Shown one piece after another: positions 48,933-60,847 of a stretch of 64,000 bases of DNA. Every line of letters starts with the position of its first letter. The stretch's first letter is position 1. The notes beneath the pieces were generated by a model, which made no database searches, was not told the DNA's origin, and was given only the letters and a program-made list of their open reading frames with translations. The DNA comes from Rachicladosporium sp. CCFEE 5018 (Eukaryota > Ascomycota > Dothideomycetes > Cladosporiales > Cladosporiaceae), in contig KZ111140.1 of assembly GCA_002077045.2 (NCBI GenBank), positions 1,992,106-2,056,105 on the forward strand. The letters run 5' to 3'. The position numbers and the translations under genes were made by a program.

Positions 48933-51776
48933 TCATGCATCTTTGGGCGCCCTCTCCCTATACACATCACCAGTAAGGCTAATCTCGTAGTCCACATCCT
49001 TGCCCCTTCCCTTCTTCTCCAGCTCTCTCACAAGCGGCAACATCTCCCTCCCGAATTGCTCAATCTCCTCTTCATAATGCAGGAAAGCTGTCAGGATGAT
49101 GCTCACGCCCAGCGACTTGAGCAGCACAATCCGATCAGCGATCTGCTCCTTGGTACCGATGAGCTTCGTTTTGAATCTGGCATCGTTGTCAGCCGTCATC
49201 CACGCTAAACGTTCGCAGCAGTGGTAGCTTACCCATCGTTATACTGCACCAAATCCTCGAACTTGCTGTTAGCCCACATTCCACTCTTGTTCCCTGTGCT
49301 CGCGCCTGCATTCTGCACTTGCTGTCGGAAGCCCTCCACAGCCTCTGCATCAGCCTTGCCTTGGATCTCCTGTAGCACATGGACAGCCTCCTCCTCTGTG
49401 TCGCGGCATATGACGAAGCCATTGAGTGCGAACTTAACTTGACCTTCCCGACCATGGTGGACAGCACGGGCCTTGACGTCAGCGATCTGCTTCTGGAAAC
49501 CTTCGAGAGTGTTGCCGTTCATGCTATGAATGTGTTAGTCGAGATTGCGCGTCCAGATAATCTGGCACATACAAGTAGTAATCCGAGACTGCTCCACCAT
49601 TGTCCTTCGCATCATCACTGTTCCCTCCCTGGAAGATCTCCGGATATGGCCGTCCTGGTAATTCCAACGGCTTCGGCTTGAGCGAGTAATCGTGGAACTG
49701 GTAAAAGTCGCCCTTGAACGTGAACTTGTCTTCCGTCCAGATGCCTTTCAAACAGGAGATGAATTCCCGACTTCTTCGATACCGTTCTGCATGATCCAAC
49801 CACCATTGCCCGATGCTTGTGAATTCCAGTTTGAACCAGCCTGACACGATATTGACAGCCGCTCGGCCATCGCTGAAGTGGTCGATCGAGGCAATCTGCT
49901 TGGCGGCTACTGCCGGGTTCCAAGGACCGGGCAGTAAGGCGATGATGAGCTTGAGTCTCTCTGTCTTAGCCAATAGTAAGGAACTCAATGTAACGGGTTC
50001 GTGTTGATTCTCCGCACCGTAGCCAGCCATGAAGCGAATCTGGGAGAGGGCATACTCGAACCCTACTCTTTCCGCGGTTTGTGCGTAGCGGATGTTCGAT
50101 TTGTGGTCCCAGTTCGTCCGTTGCGGTATCTTACTGATCACTAACCCGCCAGAGACATTAGGAACCCAATACGCGAATTTGACGCGGTCTGGATCGGCGT
50201 TGATCTTGTCGTGATAGCTCAGATCGGCTGCACCGCTGTTGAAGGTGCCGTTGACTAGAGGTGAGCGCAAGGGCGTATTCGAACCGCTGTTGCTACGGCT
50301 GCGGTCGGTGCTTGCTACGGAGACAACGATGCGCCGCCCACTGACGGTGCCTGAGCGAAGGCGATCGAGTGCATCATTGATGCCTGCCAATCCACCCTCA
50401 GCCACCTCCACTTCCGGTAGCTTGAGACATTTAGCAATGAGAAGCTCTTCCAGCCACTCCACTAGTGCTTCACCGACAGCAGCATTCTCGTGGAAGACTT
50501 TGATCGGTACCTTGTGGTGCACTACACCAGTCGCCACCTGCTTCGGTAGACCAGTCAACCCGAGTAAATGCGACTTGGCGCCCGTCGAGTTCTGCTGCAG
50601 TGCCTCCTGCAGGCGCGTAGCAGTGTCGGATCCTACGGCATCGAAGCCGAACCGTAGCTTAGCGCCCGTGACACCCTTCAGGATCTCGACCGCACGTTTG
50701 TCGTCAAGCTTGTCGACAAGAAGGTCTACGCCAAGTTCATTCAGGCGCTGCGCTCCTTTCGCGAGGTCCGCAACAGCAGCCACTTTGAGCCCAGCCAGCT
50801 TAGCCAGTTGTGCGACAAGCTGTCCAGTGGTTGTCGACGCACCCCAGACTGCGATCCATTCGCCAGGCCGTGGTCGCTCTTGCTCGGAGATCCCATTGAA
50901 GACCTCATCTCTCACGTCCTCGGCGACCTCGTGCTTAGGTAGACTTCTCGCTGCGCGGAGAATGTTAGGCCCAGCAGATGCGGGAGGCACACCCGAGAAG
51001 TCTACGCCGAGACTGATCGTCAATGACAGGGCAGCAGCGACGAAAGCTACCCCCAAGGCAGCACCTTCTTTGACTTCCACACCTTGCGGCAGTCGAGCCA
51101 CGTTGCTGTCGCTCGTCACAACGTACTCCTGGTAAGCAGCCTTGCGTACGTCGCGGTAGTCTGTGCTCGGGCCAAAGACGACATCACCTTGACTAATGCG
51201 GCTGTGCTTCCTCGGTGCTTTGACAACGATCCCAGCGAAGTCTCGACCGTTGATCCATGGGTAAGAGGGTTGCGAGAAGCCGTAGTCCGCACCCTTCCAG
51301 TCGACGGGGTTAAGGCCGATGGCGAGGACCTGCACAAGGATCTCATCGTCACCTCGAAGCTCGGGAATGTCCTGCGAGTGCTCCAGAGAGTACTTCTGTC
51401 GAGGTCCATGCAGTAGGAGGAGATCTTGCTGGGGACGCGGTAGTCGTAGGAAGTCGTCTGACTTGTGCGTACCATTCACGCCGTTGGTGCCATTGGTCGT
51501 GGGTGTCGACTCCTGCGCCTTCGGGGCGTCTGGCTGTACTGCAGCGTTCAGACTAGCGAAGCTGCGATGCCCATTGCTTGGCTGCGAGGCAGCCGTACTT
51601 CTCCCACACTCCTGATCCGGCTTCAGCGACACAAACTGCGCGTTGCCCACTCTAGTAGGCATCTTGAGCAGAACGACAGAAACAACCAGACAGAAAAGTA
51701 GGATAAACAAAGACGCGTAAGGAGATGCAAGAAATTGTTCCCAACCCAAGTCACGCATCAGTGGAGCGGACTGCAC
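48933..51776 (-). CDS. Fusion protein: membrane anchor, MDR oxidoreductase, luciferase-like dimethylsulfone monooxygenase
   Basis: Exons 51776-49573, 49523-49233 and 49176-48933 (introns 49 and 56 bp) encode 912 residues. A hydrophobic segment at about 18-37 (SPYASLFILLFCLVVSVVLL) suggests an anchor. From about 127 to 490 is a medium-chain dehydrogenase of the quinone-reductase/enoyl-reductase type: VQVLAIGLNPVDWKGADYGF, INGRDFAGIVV, and nucleotide site WIAVWGASTTTGQLVAQLAK. After a Ser-rich linker, residues ~520-910 match FMNH2-dependent luciferase-like monooxygenases, closest to SfnG: VKFAYWVPNVSGGLVISKIP, ASIDHFSDGRAAVNIVSGWF, YPEIFQGGNS, then SDYYFMNGNTLEGF and YNDGFKTKLIG, both restored by splicing. 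SfnG removes a methyl from dimethylsulfone for sulfur supply. The large exon reads through both domains, so the fusion is in the gene. Substrate and flavin donor are unknown. Confidence 0.88.
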
Positions 51777-52210
51777 CTGTCCTATGCAAGTGGCATGTAT
51801 TATGGCAACATCCAGACTAACCGGAGGCTATCTCGGTACCACACTGCGATCGTCGCCGTTGTGCGCGCGAGAGAGGGAGGTGTCGAGCTGCAAGCTCGAT
51901 GGCGTGCTTTGGGGATGCCGAAGCTTCGCATTTGTAGCGCGGGTGGGCGAGTGGGCGGAGAAGAGACGTCATGGGTAAAGCCATTGGCATTACAGGTGAT
52001 CTCGGTCTCGAAATGATGGGCATGAGGTATTGAATTCGGTTGTTCAGGAACGATTGTGGTTGCGGACTGGAAGGGCCTCTCGAGTGCATCGGCCATGTTG
52101 GAGCACAGGCCACCGCGTGCGTCCATCGGGAATCTACGCACTTCGACCATGCCGTGAATGCCAATCTACATTTTCAAAGACTGCAGTCTCTTTCTACGTC
52201 GCAGACCAAC
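51777..52210. promoter_or_regulatory. Divergent region between fusion gene and DUF3253 gene
   Basis: 434 bp between outward-facing starts. No named site is clear. Confidence 0.35.
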
Positions 52211-52546
52211 ATGACCTTCGCGATGAAAGCCAAGCTTCGAACCTTTCTCACAACGCGCCACCCACCCAAAACGTTCTGCCCTTCAGAAGTCGCCCGTAGC
52301 CTGCTTGAGACAGATCTCGCGGAGCTAGGCGCCGAGACCTGGCGGGAAGCAATGCCTGCTGTGCGCAAGATAGTCTTCGAATGGCGGGCGGAAGGGAAGT
52401 GCGAGGTGCTGCAGAAGAGTGAGGTGCTGGGAGAGGATGTACGGTTGGAGGATGTGAAGGGCCCGATACGCGTGAGGAGGACGCATACATTTACTGGTGA
52501 GGAGGAGGAGGAGAAGGAGGAGGATGATATGAGGGACTTTACGTGA
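52211..52546 (+). CDS. DUF3253 family small protein
   Basis: 111 residues from ATG 52211 (MTFAMKAKLRTFL); an upstream extension in frame to 52040 seems non-coding. The conserved part reads KTFCPSEVARSLL, ETWREAMPAVRKIVFEW, EGKCEVLQKSEV and VKGPIRVRR, the pattern of the DUF3253 family, widespread in bacteria and found in some fungi. It looks like a small winged-helix type fold, which is inference. Function unknown. A Glu-rich tail (GEEEEEKEEDD) follows. The bacterial spread of the family makes an old transfer possible. Confidence 0.8.
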   Translation: MTFAMKAKLRTFLTTRHPPKTFCPSEVARSLLETDLAELGAETWREAMPAVRKIVFEWRAEGKCEVLQKSEVLGEDVRLEDVKGPIRVRRTHTFTGEEEEEKEEDDMRDFT

Positions 52547-52660
52547 GGGTTTCAGTGCATCATTACATTATCCTGTGTACAACAGCACCCAAACGCCAGC
52601 CCCGTTATCGTCTATCGATGCCGACCATTGCCTGAAGTCATTCGGCCTCCAAACTCATGC

Positions 52661-53310
52661 TTAAGCCCCACCCTTCTCTGATGCTCTTCCAGCCCTCCTA
52701 GCCTTCCACCAAAGCACCGGCAGGACGATACAGCTCGTCGCAAAAAGAACAGCACAGCCCACGCAGCAGCCCCATATCGCCTTGGTCTCGAAGCAGTTTA
52801 CTCTCGTAGTACCCGCCAGACCTCCGATTCCAGTTGCACCTGCCCTCACGTTACCCATCAGAGCGGTCGTGAACTCGTACGCGTTCTGCGCTGAAGCGGC
52901 CTCAGATGCAGAGCCGATGGCCATGCAGTTCATGTAGCTCAGCGGACGGCCGAGGAGCACGGAAATGATTGTGAAGGCCAGCAGCAGGAGGGCGTCGATG
53001 GCTGTGAGGACCAGCAGGGTGAGGGAGCCTTGGGCGCAGAAGAAGGGGAGGGAGAGGAGGGTGTAGAGGGCTGCTAGGCTCGTCTACGTGCGTGTCAGTA
53101 TCGGTCTATGGGCTTCTAGAGAGCAGAAGTAGAACTCACGACCGAGAGAGTCCCGACAATTTCTTTGGGAGGCTCAATGTTGGTGCTCACAATTTGCGAG
53201 ACGAAGTTCGCTGTGAGTCCGATGATGGTGACCATGGCTATGAGCGAGAGAATGCGGACGAGCATGAAGGTCTTTGCCAAAGGCGCGGCGCCGTAGGTTG
53301 GAAGAGGCAT
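52661..53310 (-). CDS. MARVEL-domain-like four-helix membrane protein
   Basis: Exons 53310-53140 and 53083-52661 with a 56 bp intron (GTGAGT...GTAG) give 197 residues. Four hydrophobic segments: FMLVRILSLIAMVTIIGLTA (about 15-34), LAALYTLLSLPFFC (about 60-73), LTLLVLTAIDALLLLAFTII (about 78-97) and CCVGCAVLFATSCIVLPVLW (about 164-183). The topology, the loop cysteine before helix 4 (TTRVNCFETKAIWG) and the size fit fungal MARVEL (Nce102-like/hypothetical) proteins that sit in plasma-membrane domains. The tail RRAGRASEKGG is basic. Without the splice the first exon ends a few codons later. Function is not known. Confidence 0.82.
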
Positions 53311-54252
53311 GGCTGCTGATGGAGTGCCGGACGTGCGAGGAGGACTGTCGACGGGTACTGGTGTAGTATTTTGTGTTTAGCGATCTGGCCGCGAGATCTG
53401 TTTGCGCGCCGACAACGAAGTGCGCGAGATAGGCAGATGCAACCAGTACACCTTTCAAGGAATTGCAATGAGAGGGACCAAAGAAGTAAGGAGAAACAAA
53501 GGAGAATCGTAGCACTTTGCCGCTGAGATGAGGTTTCCGCTCGAAGAAGACGTGAAGCAACCTCGAGATCCAGAAAGCTGTCTTGCCTTATACCTCACGC
53601 GCGTTTCGTATCGGCATGGCGAAGCGCCCGCCTGTGCACCGCGAAGACTTCCGCTTGGTCGGCGGCTATCATCTAAGCGCTTCGCCAAGGCAGATACGTG
53701 TCGCCGCCATCTGTTACAGTCGGGAGGCTGTCGATAGGTCTGCAGCTGTTGAAGAGATGGCATCCCATACCGTAGGCCTGGTGGTGATCGCAAGATGGCT
53801 GCTGCACTTGTCCGGAAGATCCGCGAACAGCCCGAGCATCGTCTTCTGAAGGCCTAACGGGCATTGGGACTGATGTCCCGCCGTGGTGGCGTTTTCTATC
53901 CGTTCTGAATCAAGAGTCCTTGTCCGGCGAGTATATCTCTAGGCGTTCAAGTGGGCTATGGCATGGTGAGGGAGGGCGAGGTAACTGTCATTCGCATTCG
54001 CAGGATGATGTGGAATCTCGCAGTGTGGGGGAGTGGCGATCGTCAATGATGACATAGTCGGGAGAGCTTCCATGACAATAACTATTTCGCCCTTAGATAT
54101 ATCGACTGGACCACTATCTTTGTGTCTCTTGCTCAGTCACTCGCCATCGCACAAAAACTACATCTCCACAACCCAAGTCAGTCGCAAACCTGAAGCTCTC
54201 ACCAGTTCGCGCCCTCCTCTACCTCATCTTCACCTTCGCCACAGCCGCCACC
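53311..54252. other. Gene-free divergent stretch
   Basis: 0.94 kb between the MARVEL gene and MsrA, with short frames only. It should carry both promoters. Confidence 0.5.
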
Positions 54253-54912
54253 ATGGCTTCGATCTTCCAGCGTCTGACGCGACCCTTCACCTCTAGCACA
54301 ATGCAATTTGCGCCCGGTCAGAGCGCCGCATCAGCGATGAACGTACCTGAGGGTGCGCAGAAGTGTACGATCGCAGCTGGTTGCTTTTGGGGTGTTGAGC
54401 ACATGTACCGAAAGGACTTTGGCAAGAAGGGTCTACTGGACGCACGAGTAGGCTACATCGGTGGCGACAGCAAGAACCCGAGTTATCGCGCGGTGTGCAG
54501 TGGAACGTCTGGACGTGAGTAGCTTGCGCAGGTATATGCTTGCATACTGGCATTACACCCAGACGCTGAAGCTCTCCAAGTCGTCTTTGACCCGCAGCAA
54601 GTCTCCTACCGCACACTCATTGAACACTTCTACCGCATGCACGACCCCACCACCGCCAACCGACAAGGTCCCGACACTGGCTCGCAATACCGCAGTGGGA
54701 TCTTCTACCACTCTGACGAGCAGAAGTCTATCGCAGAGGAGGTCACGAAGCAGGCTAACGAGAAGTGGTACAAGGGCAAGATCGTGACCGAGGTGTTGCC
54801 AGCTGGAGAGTGGTGGGATGCGGAGAAGTACCATCAGCTGTACTTGGATCATAACCCGGGCGGGTACGAGTGCCCGAGTCATTTCCTGAGGACGTTCCCT
54901 CCTCTGTCGTGA
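54253..54912 (+). CDS. MXR1: Peptide methionine-S-sulfoxide reductase MsrA
   Basis: Repairs oxidised methionine (S form) in proteins using thioredoxin. Exons 54253-54514 and 54563-54912 with a 48 bp intron (GTGAGT...CCAG) give 203 residues. Catalytic Cys44 is in IAAGCFWGVEHMYRKDFG; VGYIGGDSKNPSYRAVCSGT and, across the splice, SGH-AEALQVVFDP follow. Then YRTLIEHFYRMHDPTTANRQ, GPDTGSQYRSGIFYHS and the C-terminal EKYHQLYL. The first 16 residues (MASIFQRLTRPFTSST) are basic and Ser/Thr-rich, so a mitochondrial form from Met1 and a cytosolic form from Met17 are possible. The resolving Cys is probably in GGYECPSHF near the end. Confidence 0.95.
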
Positions 54913-55094
54913 GGTGTTGGGCAGTGTAGGAAGATAGGGTATGATCATTTCACGATGTTTTCGATGTGTGCAGCTCCATTCACTGAGTCGTACATGATCG
55001 TCGAGGAAGGTTGATGTATAAGATTTGCATGACCTAGGCCTGCTTACGTGCTGTACTCGCAGACGTAGCCAATCTCGTTGTTGAATCAACTTGC

Positions 55095-56144
55095 CTACTT
55101 CACCTCATTCATGTCAGACACGCTTGCCTTCTCCACATCCACCTGCTTGACATTCTCAAAGTCTGTAGACTGTCCAATGACATGGTGCTCGAAGTGCGAA
55201 CCACGTTTCTCGGGTCCGACAGCAACTGTGAAAGCAATGCCGAGAGCGATGATAGCAGTAGCGATACCCATGACAGGGCCATAGCTCGAGACCTCCTTGC
55301 CTCGCAGGCGAATTGGAAGACCTTCGGCGAGCGCGTTGACGATCTGCGCGCTGGGCGAGGAGATCATGTTGCCAAGCTGGTAGGTTACTGGGAGATGTTT
55401 GTCAGTGAACGGGTTTACTTCGGGTATACTTTGGTAAGTTGAACGTACGTCCTGGGAACGAAGACCTGAACGCCGGCGGCGATAGCTCATTGAGATGGAT
55501 GGGAATGACACCCCAAGCTCCTTGTACGAAGAACTGCATCATGAAGCCGCTGGCCGAGAGGCCGCCCATGGTCGTTGGCATGATCCATGCAGGAATCAGC
55601 AGAGCGGACATTAAGGCTGCACAAACCATTGCTCGGCGACGACCGAACCACTGCGAGAAGTAGCCAATGATTGTGCCGCCGACACAGGCGCCTGTCTTCA
55701 TCAGGATGCTCGCAATGGACGCGTCGTGGTTGTCAAGGCCCTTCTGGGTGCGCATAAAAGTCGTGTATGAGTCCTGGCTCGTGTGCTATCGATCTGTTAG
55801 CTTCTGGGACCTCCCCGAACGCCTTGGGGTCTCAAACTGACGCTATAGAAGTTGAACCAGGTCATCAGGATGATGGCGTAAACACAGAGCTTCCACTGGC
55901 TCGCAAGCATCGCCTTGCTCTCTTTCCAGAAAACGGCGCCACTGGCGGATTTGTGGCCGGCAGCCTTGCGATCGCGGAACTGCTGTGACTCGGGGAAGGC
56001 GATGCGGATGAGACCAACAGCAATGGAAAGGCCAGCGGCAATCCAGAAGGTGATCTTCCAAGACTCGGTACTACCACCGACTCCGAGGTTGGCGCATGCG
56101 GCGCAGACGTAGCCGAAGCTGTAACCTGCGGCGACGTAAGCTAT
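55095..56144 (-). CDS. Jen1-type carboxylic acid transporter (MFS), N-terminus lost in gap
   Basis: Proton-coupled uptake of lactate, pyruvate or other carboxylates across the plasma membrane (Jen1/SHS branch). Remaining exons: 56144-55842 (partial), 55785-55449 and 55387-55095, with introns of 56 bp (GTCAGT...ATAG) and 61 bp (GTACGT...CCAG). About 310 residues remain: WKITFWIAAGLSIAVGLIRI, the Jen signature region TWFNFYSHTSQDSYTTFM with QKGLDN, GACVGGTIIGYFSQWFGRRR, GFMMQFFVQGAWGVIPIHLN, FPGLTYQLGNM, and a last helix before a polar tail. The NxxxxSHxSQD motif is kept. The missing N-terminal helices fall in the gap at 56145-56244. Converges on MsrA. Confidence 0.9.
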
Positions 56145-56244
56145 NNNNNNNNNNNNNNNNNNNNNNNNNNNNNNNNNNNNNNNNNNNNNNNNNNNNNNNN
56201 NNNNNNNNNNNNNNNNNNNNNNNNNNNNNNNNNNNNNNNNNNNN
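56145..56244. other. Assembly gap, 100 N
   Basis: Exactly 100 N, again of conventional size. The first base after it (56245) equals the first base after the other gap. Confidence 1.
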
Positions 56245-56443
56245 ACTCGCCGCCTGCGAAGCGGTGTAGCCAGTACACCATGCTGGAAATGAAGGCCATC
56301 TCGACAATGCCGGTGAGCATGAGCAGGCCCAGGGAGAGGGGCAGGAGCCAGCGTGGGAATGCCATGGCGTTTTGGCGAGGATGTGATTGAGAGTCGTTGA
56401 TAGCAAGGTTAGAGTAGCCGACTAACGGGTAGGTGTTTGACAT
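56245..56443 (-). CDS. N-terminus of a membrane protein, cut by gap (copy B)
   Basis: Same sequence as 18017-18215: start MSNTYPLVGYSN, one hydrophobic helix, break at HRFAGGE. Here the next gene on the same strand across the gap is the Jen1-type transporter, which should have its own N-terminus, so this piece is more likely a separate gene. Confidence 0.5.
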
Positions 56444-57732
56444 GATGGAAGACGCGAGAAGGAGAGATATACATCGGAAAAAGAAGGTTGCGAATGCTTA
56501 CCGACGGCGTGTAGGATGACTGCCAAGGCATGATGTGCAGAGCTTACTAGACCATCGTGTTGGCGTGAGTGGCCGCAGCCGGGGGCTTATACATTGTCAG
56601 CACTGTATTTTAATACACACGTGCGTAGCTGGGGCTGTTGGTCGTTGCTTGTCAGCGTTCTGACATTTAAGAAGTGGTCAGAGTAGACCCTGTAGTCGGC
56701 ACTTCGCCGCATTTCATGACCGCCGTTGATGACCTTGAGCCTGGCTACTTTTCGGATGTGGTCGTGGTCCCATGTGGACGTGGTAGCTCGGTGCTTGTGT
56801 CGTGAACCCGCTGGAGATGGAGTCTTTCCTACGAGTCTGAATCATACTGATGATCGAGGACTGGCCGTCGTCGTGCCCATTGCAACGCGCTTATTAGCCG
56901 AGTTTGTCTAATGTGATATGTAGAAAGAGTAGCACCCTCGTTGTAATGAGGCCGTGCAGCCCATGAACTAAATATAGACCTCGCTTGACATGTGCTAGGG
57001 TCTGTACTTAGGGTTGCGCAACCCTAACCACACATTGGGGTTAAGTGCGATTAGCAGGATCATTCCATATCACCCCACCAGCTGGACATGAGGTCGATTC
57101 GGGAGCTAGAGAGAAAGGATCAACCCCTGTGGCATAAATCATGGACATCTGAGGTCGATTGATTCGTGTTTGGCGTCGGGATTCGCTTTTTGAAGTCATA
57201 ACAGCCGTTGGCTGTTGGAGTCACCACAGTAGTGTACACATTGGAATAGACGGACCTTGAAGATCATTTCGAGTAAAACACATTGGAGGTTCACTTCACT
57301 ATTCCCTCCTATCTCTACGCGACGTTGCTCGTTCATTCATTTGCTCTTCCGATCGGTATCTGCCAACTTCAGCTCTCACCCCGAACGTCAAACCCTGGCC
57401 CTGACTCGCCAACTGTCCGCAGAGACTCCTTACCTGATCAGCCCTCCCTTACTCACCACTGACGACAGCTGCCAAGCCCTCATCACTCAGTCGAGCTTCG
57501 CCACTTAGCGCGCCTCTTTCGAGAACATCCTCTGTGCCGTCGATGAGATGCTGCGAGTGTAGGGCCCAGTGGCCATGATCTTAGGCGGACAGCGGCAGCG
57601 AGGCAATGACACCACCACGACCTGCGCTGCACAGGAGGTCCGATTGCTGGGCCGGGCTGAGGCTGCAAGGCTTACCACAACTCCGTGATGCGAACTCGTA
57701 CATGGGCTTTGCGGTCATTCAAGGCAGCCATC
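56444..57732. other. Gene-free stretch (copy B)
   Basis: Copy of 18216-19504 including the palindrome at 57008-57027. No further features. Confidence 0.5.
57008..57027. promoter_or_regulatory. Telomere-like 20 bp palindrome (copy B)
   Basis: Identical to 18780-18799. Confidence 0.5.
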
Positions 57733-58482
57733 TCATCTGCCGCCAGTGACATCAATCGTAGTCCCAGTGACATAGCCAGCAGCAGGCGACAGCAGCCAAA
57801 CAATCGCTTCGGCGACCTCTTCGGCTTCCCCAGCACGTCCAAGCGGCACGATCTTGCCCAGCCTCTCAGCGCGCTCCGGATCACCAGCAGAGAGATGGAT
57901 ATCAGTCTTGATGATCCCAGGTCTCACGCCATTGACTCGCACACCCAGAGGACCGAGCTCCTTGGATAAACCAGTGGTGAGCGTGTCAATTGCGCCTTTA
58001 CTTCCAGCGTAGTCCACGAACTCATTTGGCGAGCCTAGTCGAGCTGCTGCTGAGGAGACAAGGACGATAGAGCGTTCTTTCTCAGTGCCGGGAGACTTGG
58101 GAAGGCGTCGAGCAGCTTCGCGGGCACATAGATAGGCTCCCAGAACGTTGATGTCGAAGACCTTCTTCATTCGCTCTAGAGTCATGTCCGCTAGTGGCAT
58201 GCTGGGTGCAGTCACACCTGCGTTCACTACAACACCAGTAATGTGTCCACAGGAGGCCTCAAAGGAGTCGAACACGCGTAAGATCTCCGCCTCGACAGAC
58301 ATGTCGCCTTGCAAGATGAGAGCGTTGCCACCTGCTGCTCTCACAGCGGCTTCAGTCTCCATCGCGGCCGTCTTGTCCTGGACATAGTTGATGCCCACGG
58401 TCCAGCCTCGTTTGCCGGCTAGTATGGCTGTCGCACGACCGATCCCGCGGCTAGCGCCGGTGATGAGAACGTTGGTTGCCAT
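57733..58482 (-). CDS. Short-chain dehydrogenase/reductase (copy B)
   Basis: 249 residues, identical in translation to the gene at 19505-20254, with TGASRGIG, NAG and YAGSK motifs intact. If the duplication is real the cell has two equal copies; if not, this is the same locus written twice. Confidence 0.92.
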   Translation of the reverse strand: MATNVLITGASRGIGRATAILAGKRGWTVGINYVQDKTAAMETEAAVRAAGGNALILQGDMSVEAEILRVFDSFEASCGHITGVVVNAGVTAPSMPLADMTLERMKKVFDINVLGAYLCAREAARRLPKSPGTEKERSIVLVSSAAARLGSPNEFVDYAGSKGAIDTLTTGLSKELGPLGVRVNGVRPGIIKTDIHLSAGDPERAERLGKIVPLGRAGEAEEVAEAIVWLLSPAAGYVTGTTIDVTGGR

Positions 58483-58713
58483 GTTGGAGAGAATTGTAGG
58501 TTCCTCCTCAAGGTCTGAGTGTCAACGATCATCGTCCGCGTAGGTTTAAGTATTATATGCTCGTCTGCTCGGGGTAGTTCACTCCGAGGTCAAAAGCCAC
58601 CAAGGTGCCGTGATGTCATAGATCTAGAACGCGCATTGGGACGCGATTGATTCATATCTCGTCTCCTTGTATTCAATACGCCCTATATCGTCCAACCGCG
58701 CAGCAGGCAGTGC
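58483..58713. promoter_or_regulatory. Divergent promoter between SDR and photolyase (copy B)
   Basis: Copy of 20255-20485. Confidence 0.4.
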
Positions 58714-60606
58714 ATGCTCCCGTTTCGACGTCTTTTGCAGCGACACCGGCTCCAGACCGCACTCATCGCGACCCTGGGAGCTCACGGCGCAATACAGAAA
58801 TCATCTTCAACTCCATTCGCGAACATGGCTCCCAAACGCAGAGCCACGTCGCCAGTCCGCCCTCCGCCAGCAAAGAAGCGCGAGATCATGAAGTCAGAAG
58901 ATGGCGAAGATGAGATCCCGCATGAAGAACGCTCCGGCGTGGTTGATCGACGCTTCTATCCTCGTGAGATGACCAACGAGCGATGCGCCAAATACAACGA
59001 TGGCAGCATACCGCGACCAATCGCGTTGCTCAACGCCGCGCTGCTGGACACAAGGGCAGGACGACGACAGATCTCGCCTGGCAAGTCCGTGGTGCACTGG
59101 TTCAAGCGGGATCTGCGGCTCATGGACAATCATGCGTTGTCACTAGCAAGTAGGAAAGCTAAGGACCATAGCATCCCACTTGTGTGTATGTACATCGTCA
59201 GTCCGGAGGACTTCGAGGCGCACAATACGAGTGCGGCAAGAGTCGACTTCGATCTGCGGAACCTGGAGCTTATGAAGCAGGACCTCGCCGAGCTGGATAT
59301 CCCACTGTATGTCGAGACAGTCGAGAAGAGGAAGGACGCCATTCCTCATCTACTGGCGAAGTTCAAGGAGTGGGGAGCGAAGCATGTCTACTGCAACATG
59401 GAGTACGAGGTCGACGAGCTACGGCGGGAGACGAAGCTGGTGATGCAGTGTTTGAAAGCAGACGTCGCCTTCGAGGTTGTGCAAGACGATGTCGTAGTCG
59501 AGCCAGGCAAGCTCGCGTCAGGTGCGGGCAAGCAGTACTCAGTCTACTCCCCCTGGTTCAAGTCCTGGGTGAAGTACGTACACGAGCGTCCGCACGTCCT
59601 CAAGGAGCATCCTTCACCGACTGCCAACCCTTCCACCGCACGCGACACGTTCTCCGCTATCTTCGACGCTTCCATCCCACCCGCACCAGCGTGCAAAGCC
59701 CTCTCCACCGAAGACCGCGAGCGCCTCACCTCCCTCTTCCCCGCCAGCGAACACGAAGCCCTCATTCGCCTGAATACCTTCCTCTCCACCTCCAAAGCCC
59801 AGAACTACGCCCGGGCCAGGAACCTCCCCGCCACACCCGGCACCTCAGTCCTCTCCCCCCACTTCAGCGCCGGCACCCTCTCAACCCGCACAGCCGTCCG
59901 CCTCGCCCTAGCAACCACAACAAAATCCCTCGCCGCACTCGAGTCCAGCCACCCCGGCTTGCGGACCTGGATCTCCGAAGTCGCCTGGCGGGACTTCTAC
60001 AAGCATGTCCTTGCGCACTGGCCCTACGTCTGCATGGCCAAGCCCTTCAAGTACGAGTACACGAACATCAACTGGGAGTACAACGACGCGCACTTCGAGG
60101 CTTGGGCAGCAGGGAAGACGGGCTACCCGATCGTCGACGCCGCAATGCGACAGTGCAATACCATGGCCTGGATGCACAACCGCTGCCGCATGATCGTCGC
60201 CTCCTTCCTCGCGAAAGACTTACTCCTCGACTAGCGCCTGGGCGAGAAATACTTCATGCTGCACCTCATCGATGGGGACTTCGCGTCCAACAATGGCGGC
60301 TGGGGGTTCGCGGCTAGCACGGGCGTAGATCCGCAGCCGTATTTCCGCGTCTTCAATCCATTGTTGCAGAGCGAGAAGTTCGATGCCGAGGGGGAGTATA
60401 TCCGGAAGTGGGTGCCTGAGTTGAAGGATGTGGTAGGAAAGGCTATACATGATCCTTATGGACGGGGTGCGGGGAAGGTGGCGGAGAAGGCTGGGTATCC
60501 GAAGCCGATTGTGGAACATAAGATGGCTAGGGAGAGGGCGTTGGCGAGGTATAAGGAGGGGATTGGGAGGGAGACGGCGAATGTGGGGGGTGGGGTGCAT
60601 AATTGA
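58714..60606 (+). pseudogene. PHR1: DNA photolyase with in-frame TAG (copy B)
   Basis: Identical to 20486-22378, including TAG in place of the conserved Trp codon (60232-60234). The shared nonsense codon means it arose before the duplication, or the two copies are one contig placed twice. The frame continues open to the natural end at 60606. Confidence 0.9.
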
Positions 60607-60847
60607 TGCGCTGAGAATTGCTCAAGGCCGGTCTGCTTTGATAGCGAGGCGACCAAGCTTAAGTGTATTCAGCGCTGAGGTGTTTTGAATCGATGCTGTA
60701 GAATATACTTGCTGTACCATATGCTATGCACATCGACTCCCGGGGTATCGGTCTTCCCTCCCTTCCCAAGCGGTGGGCTTCTCGCTCCACTCGGATCATT
60801 CAAAATGCTCCTACCGCTGAAACGCAAGAAAATTCCACGAAATTGCT

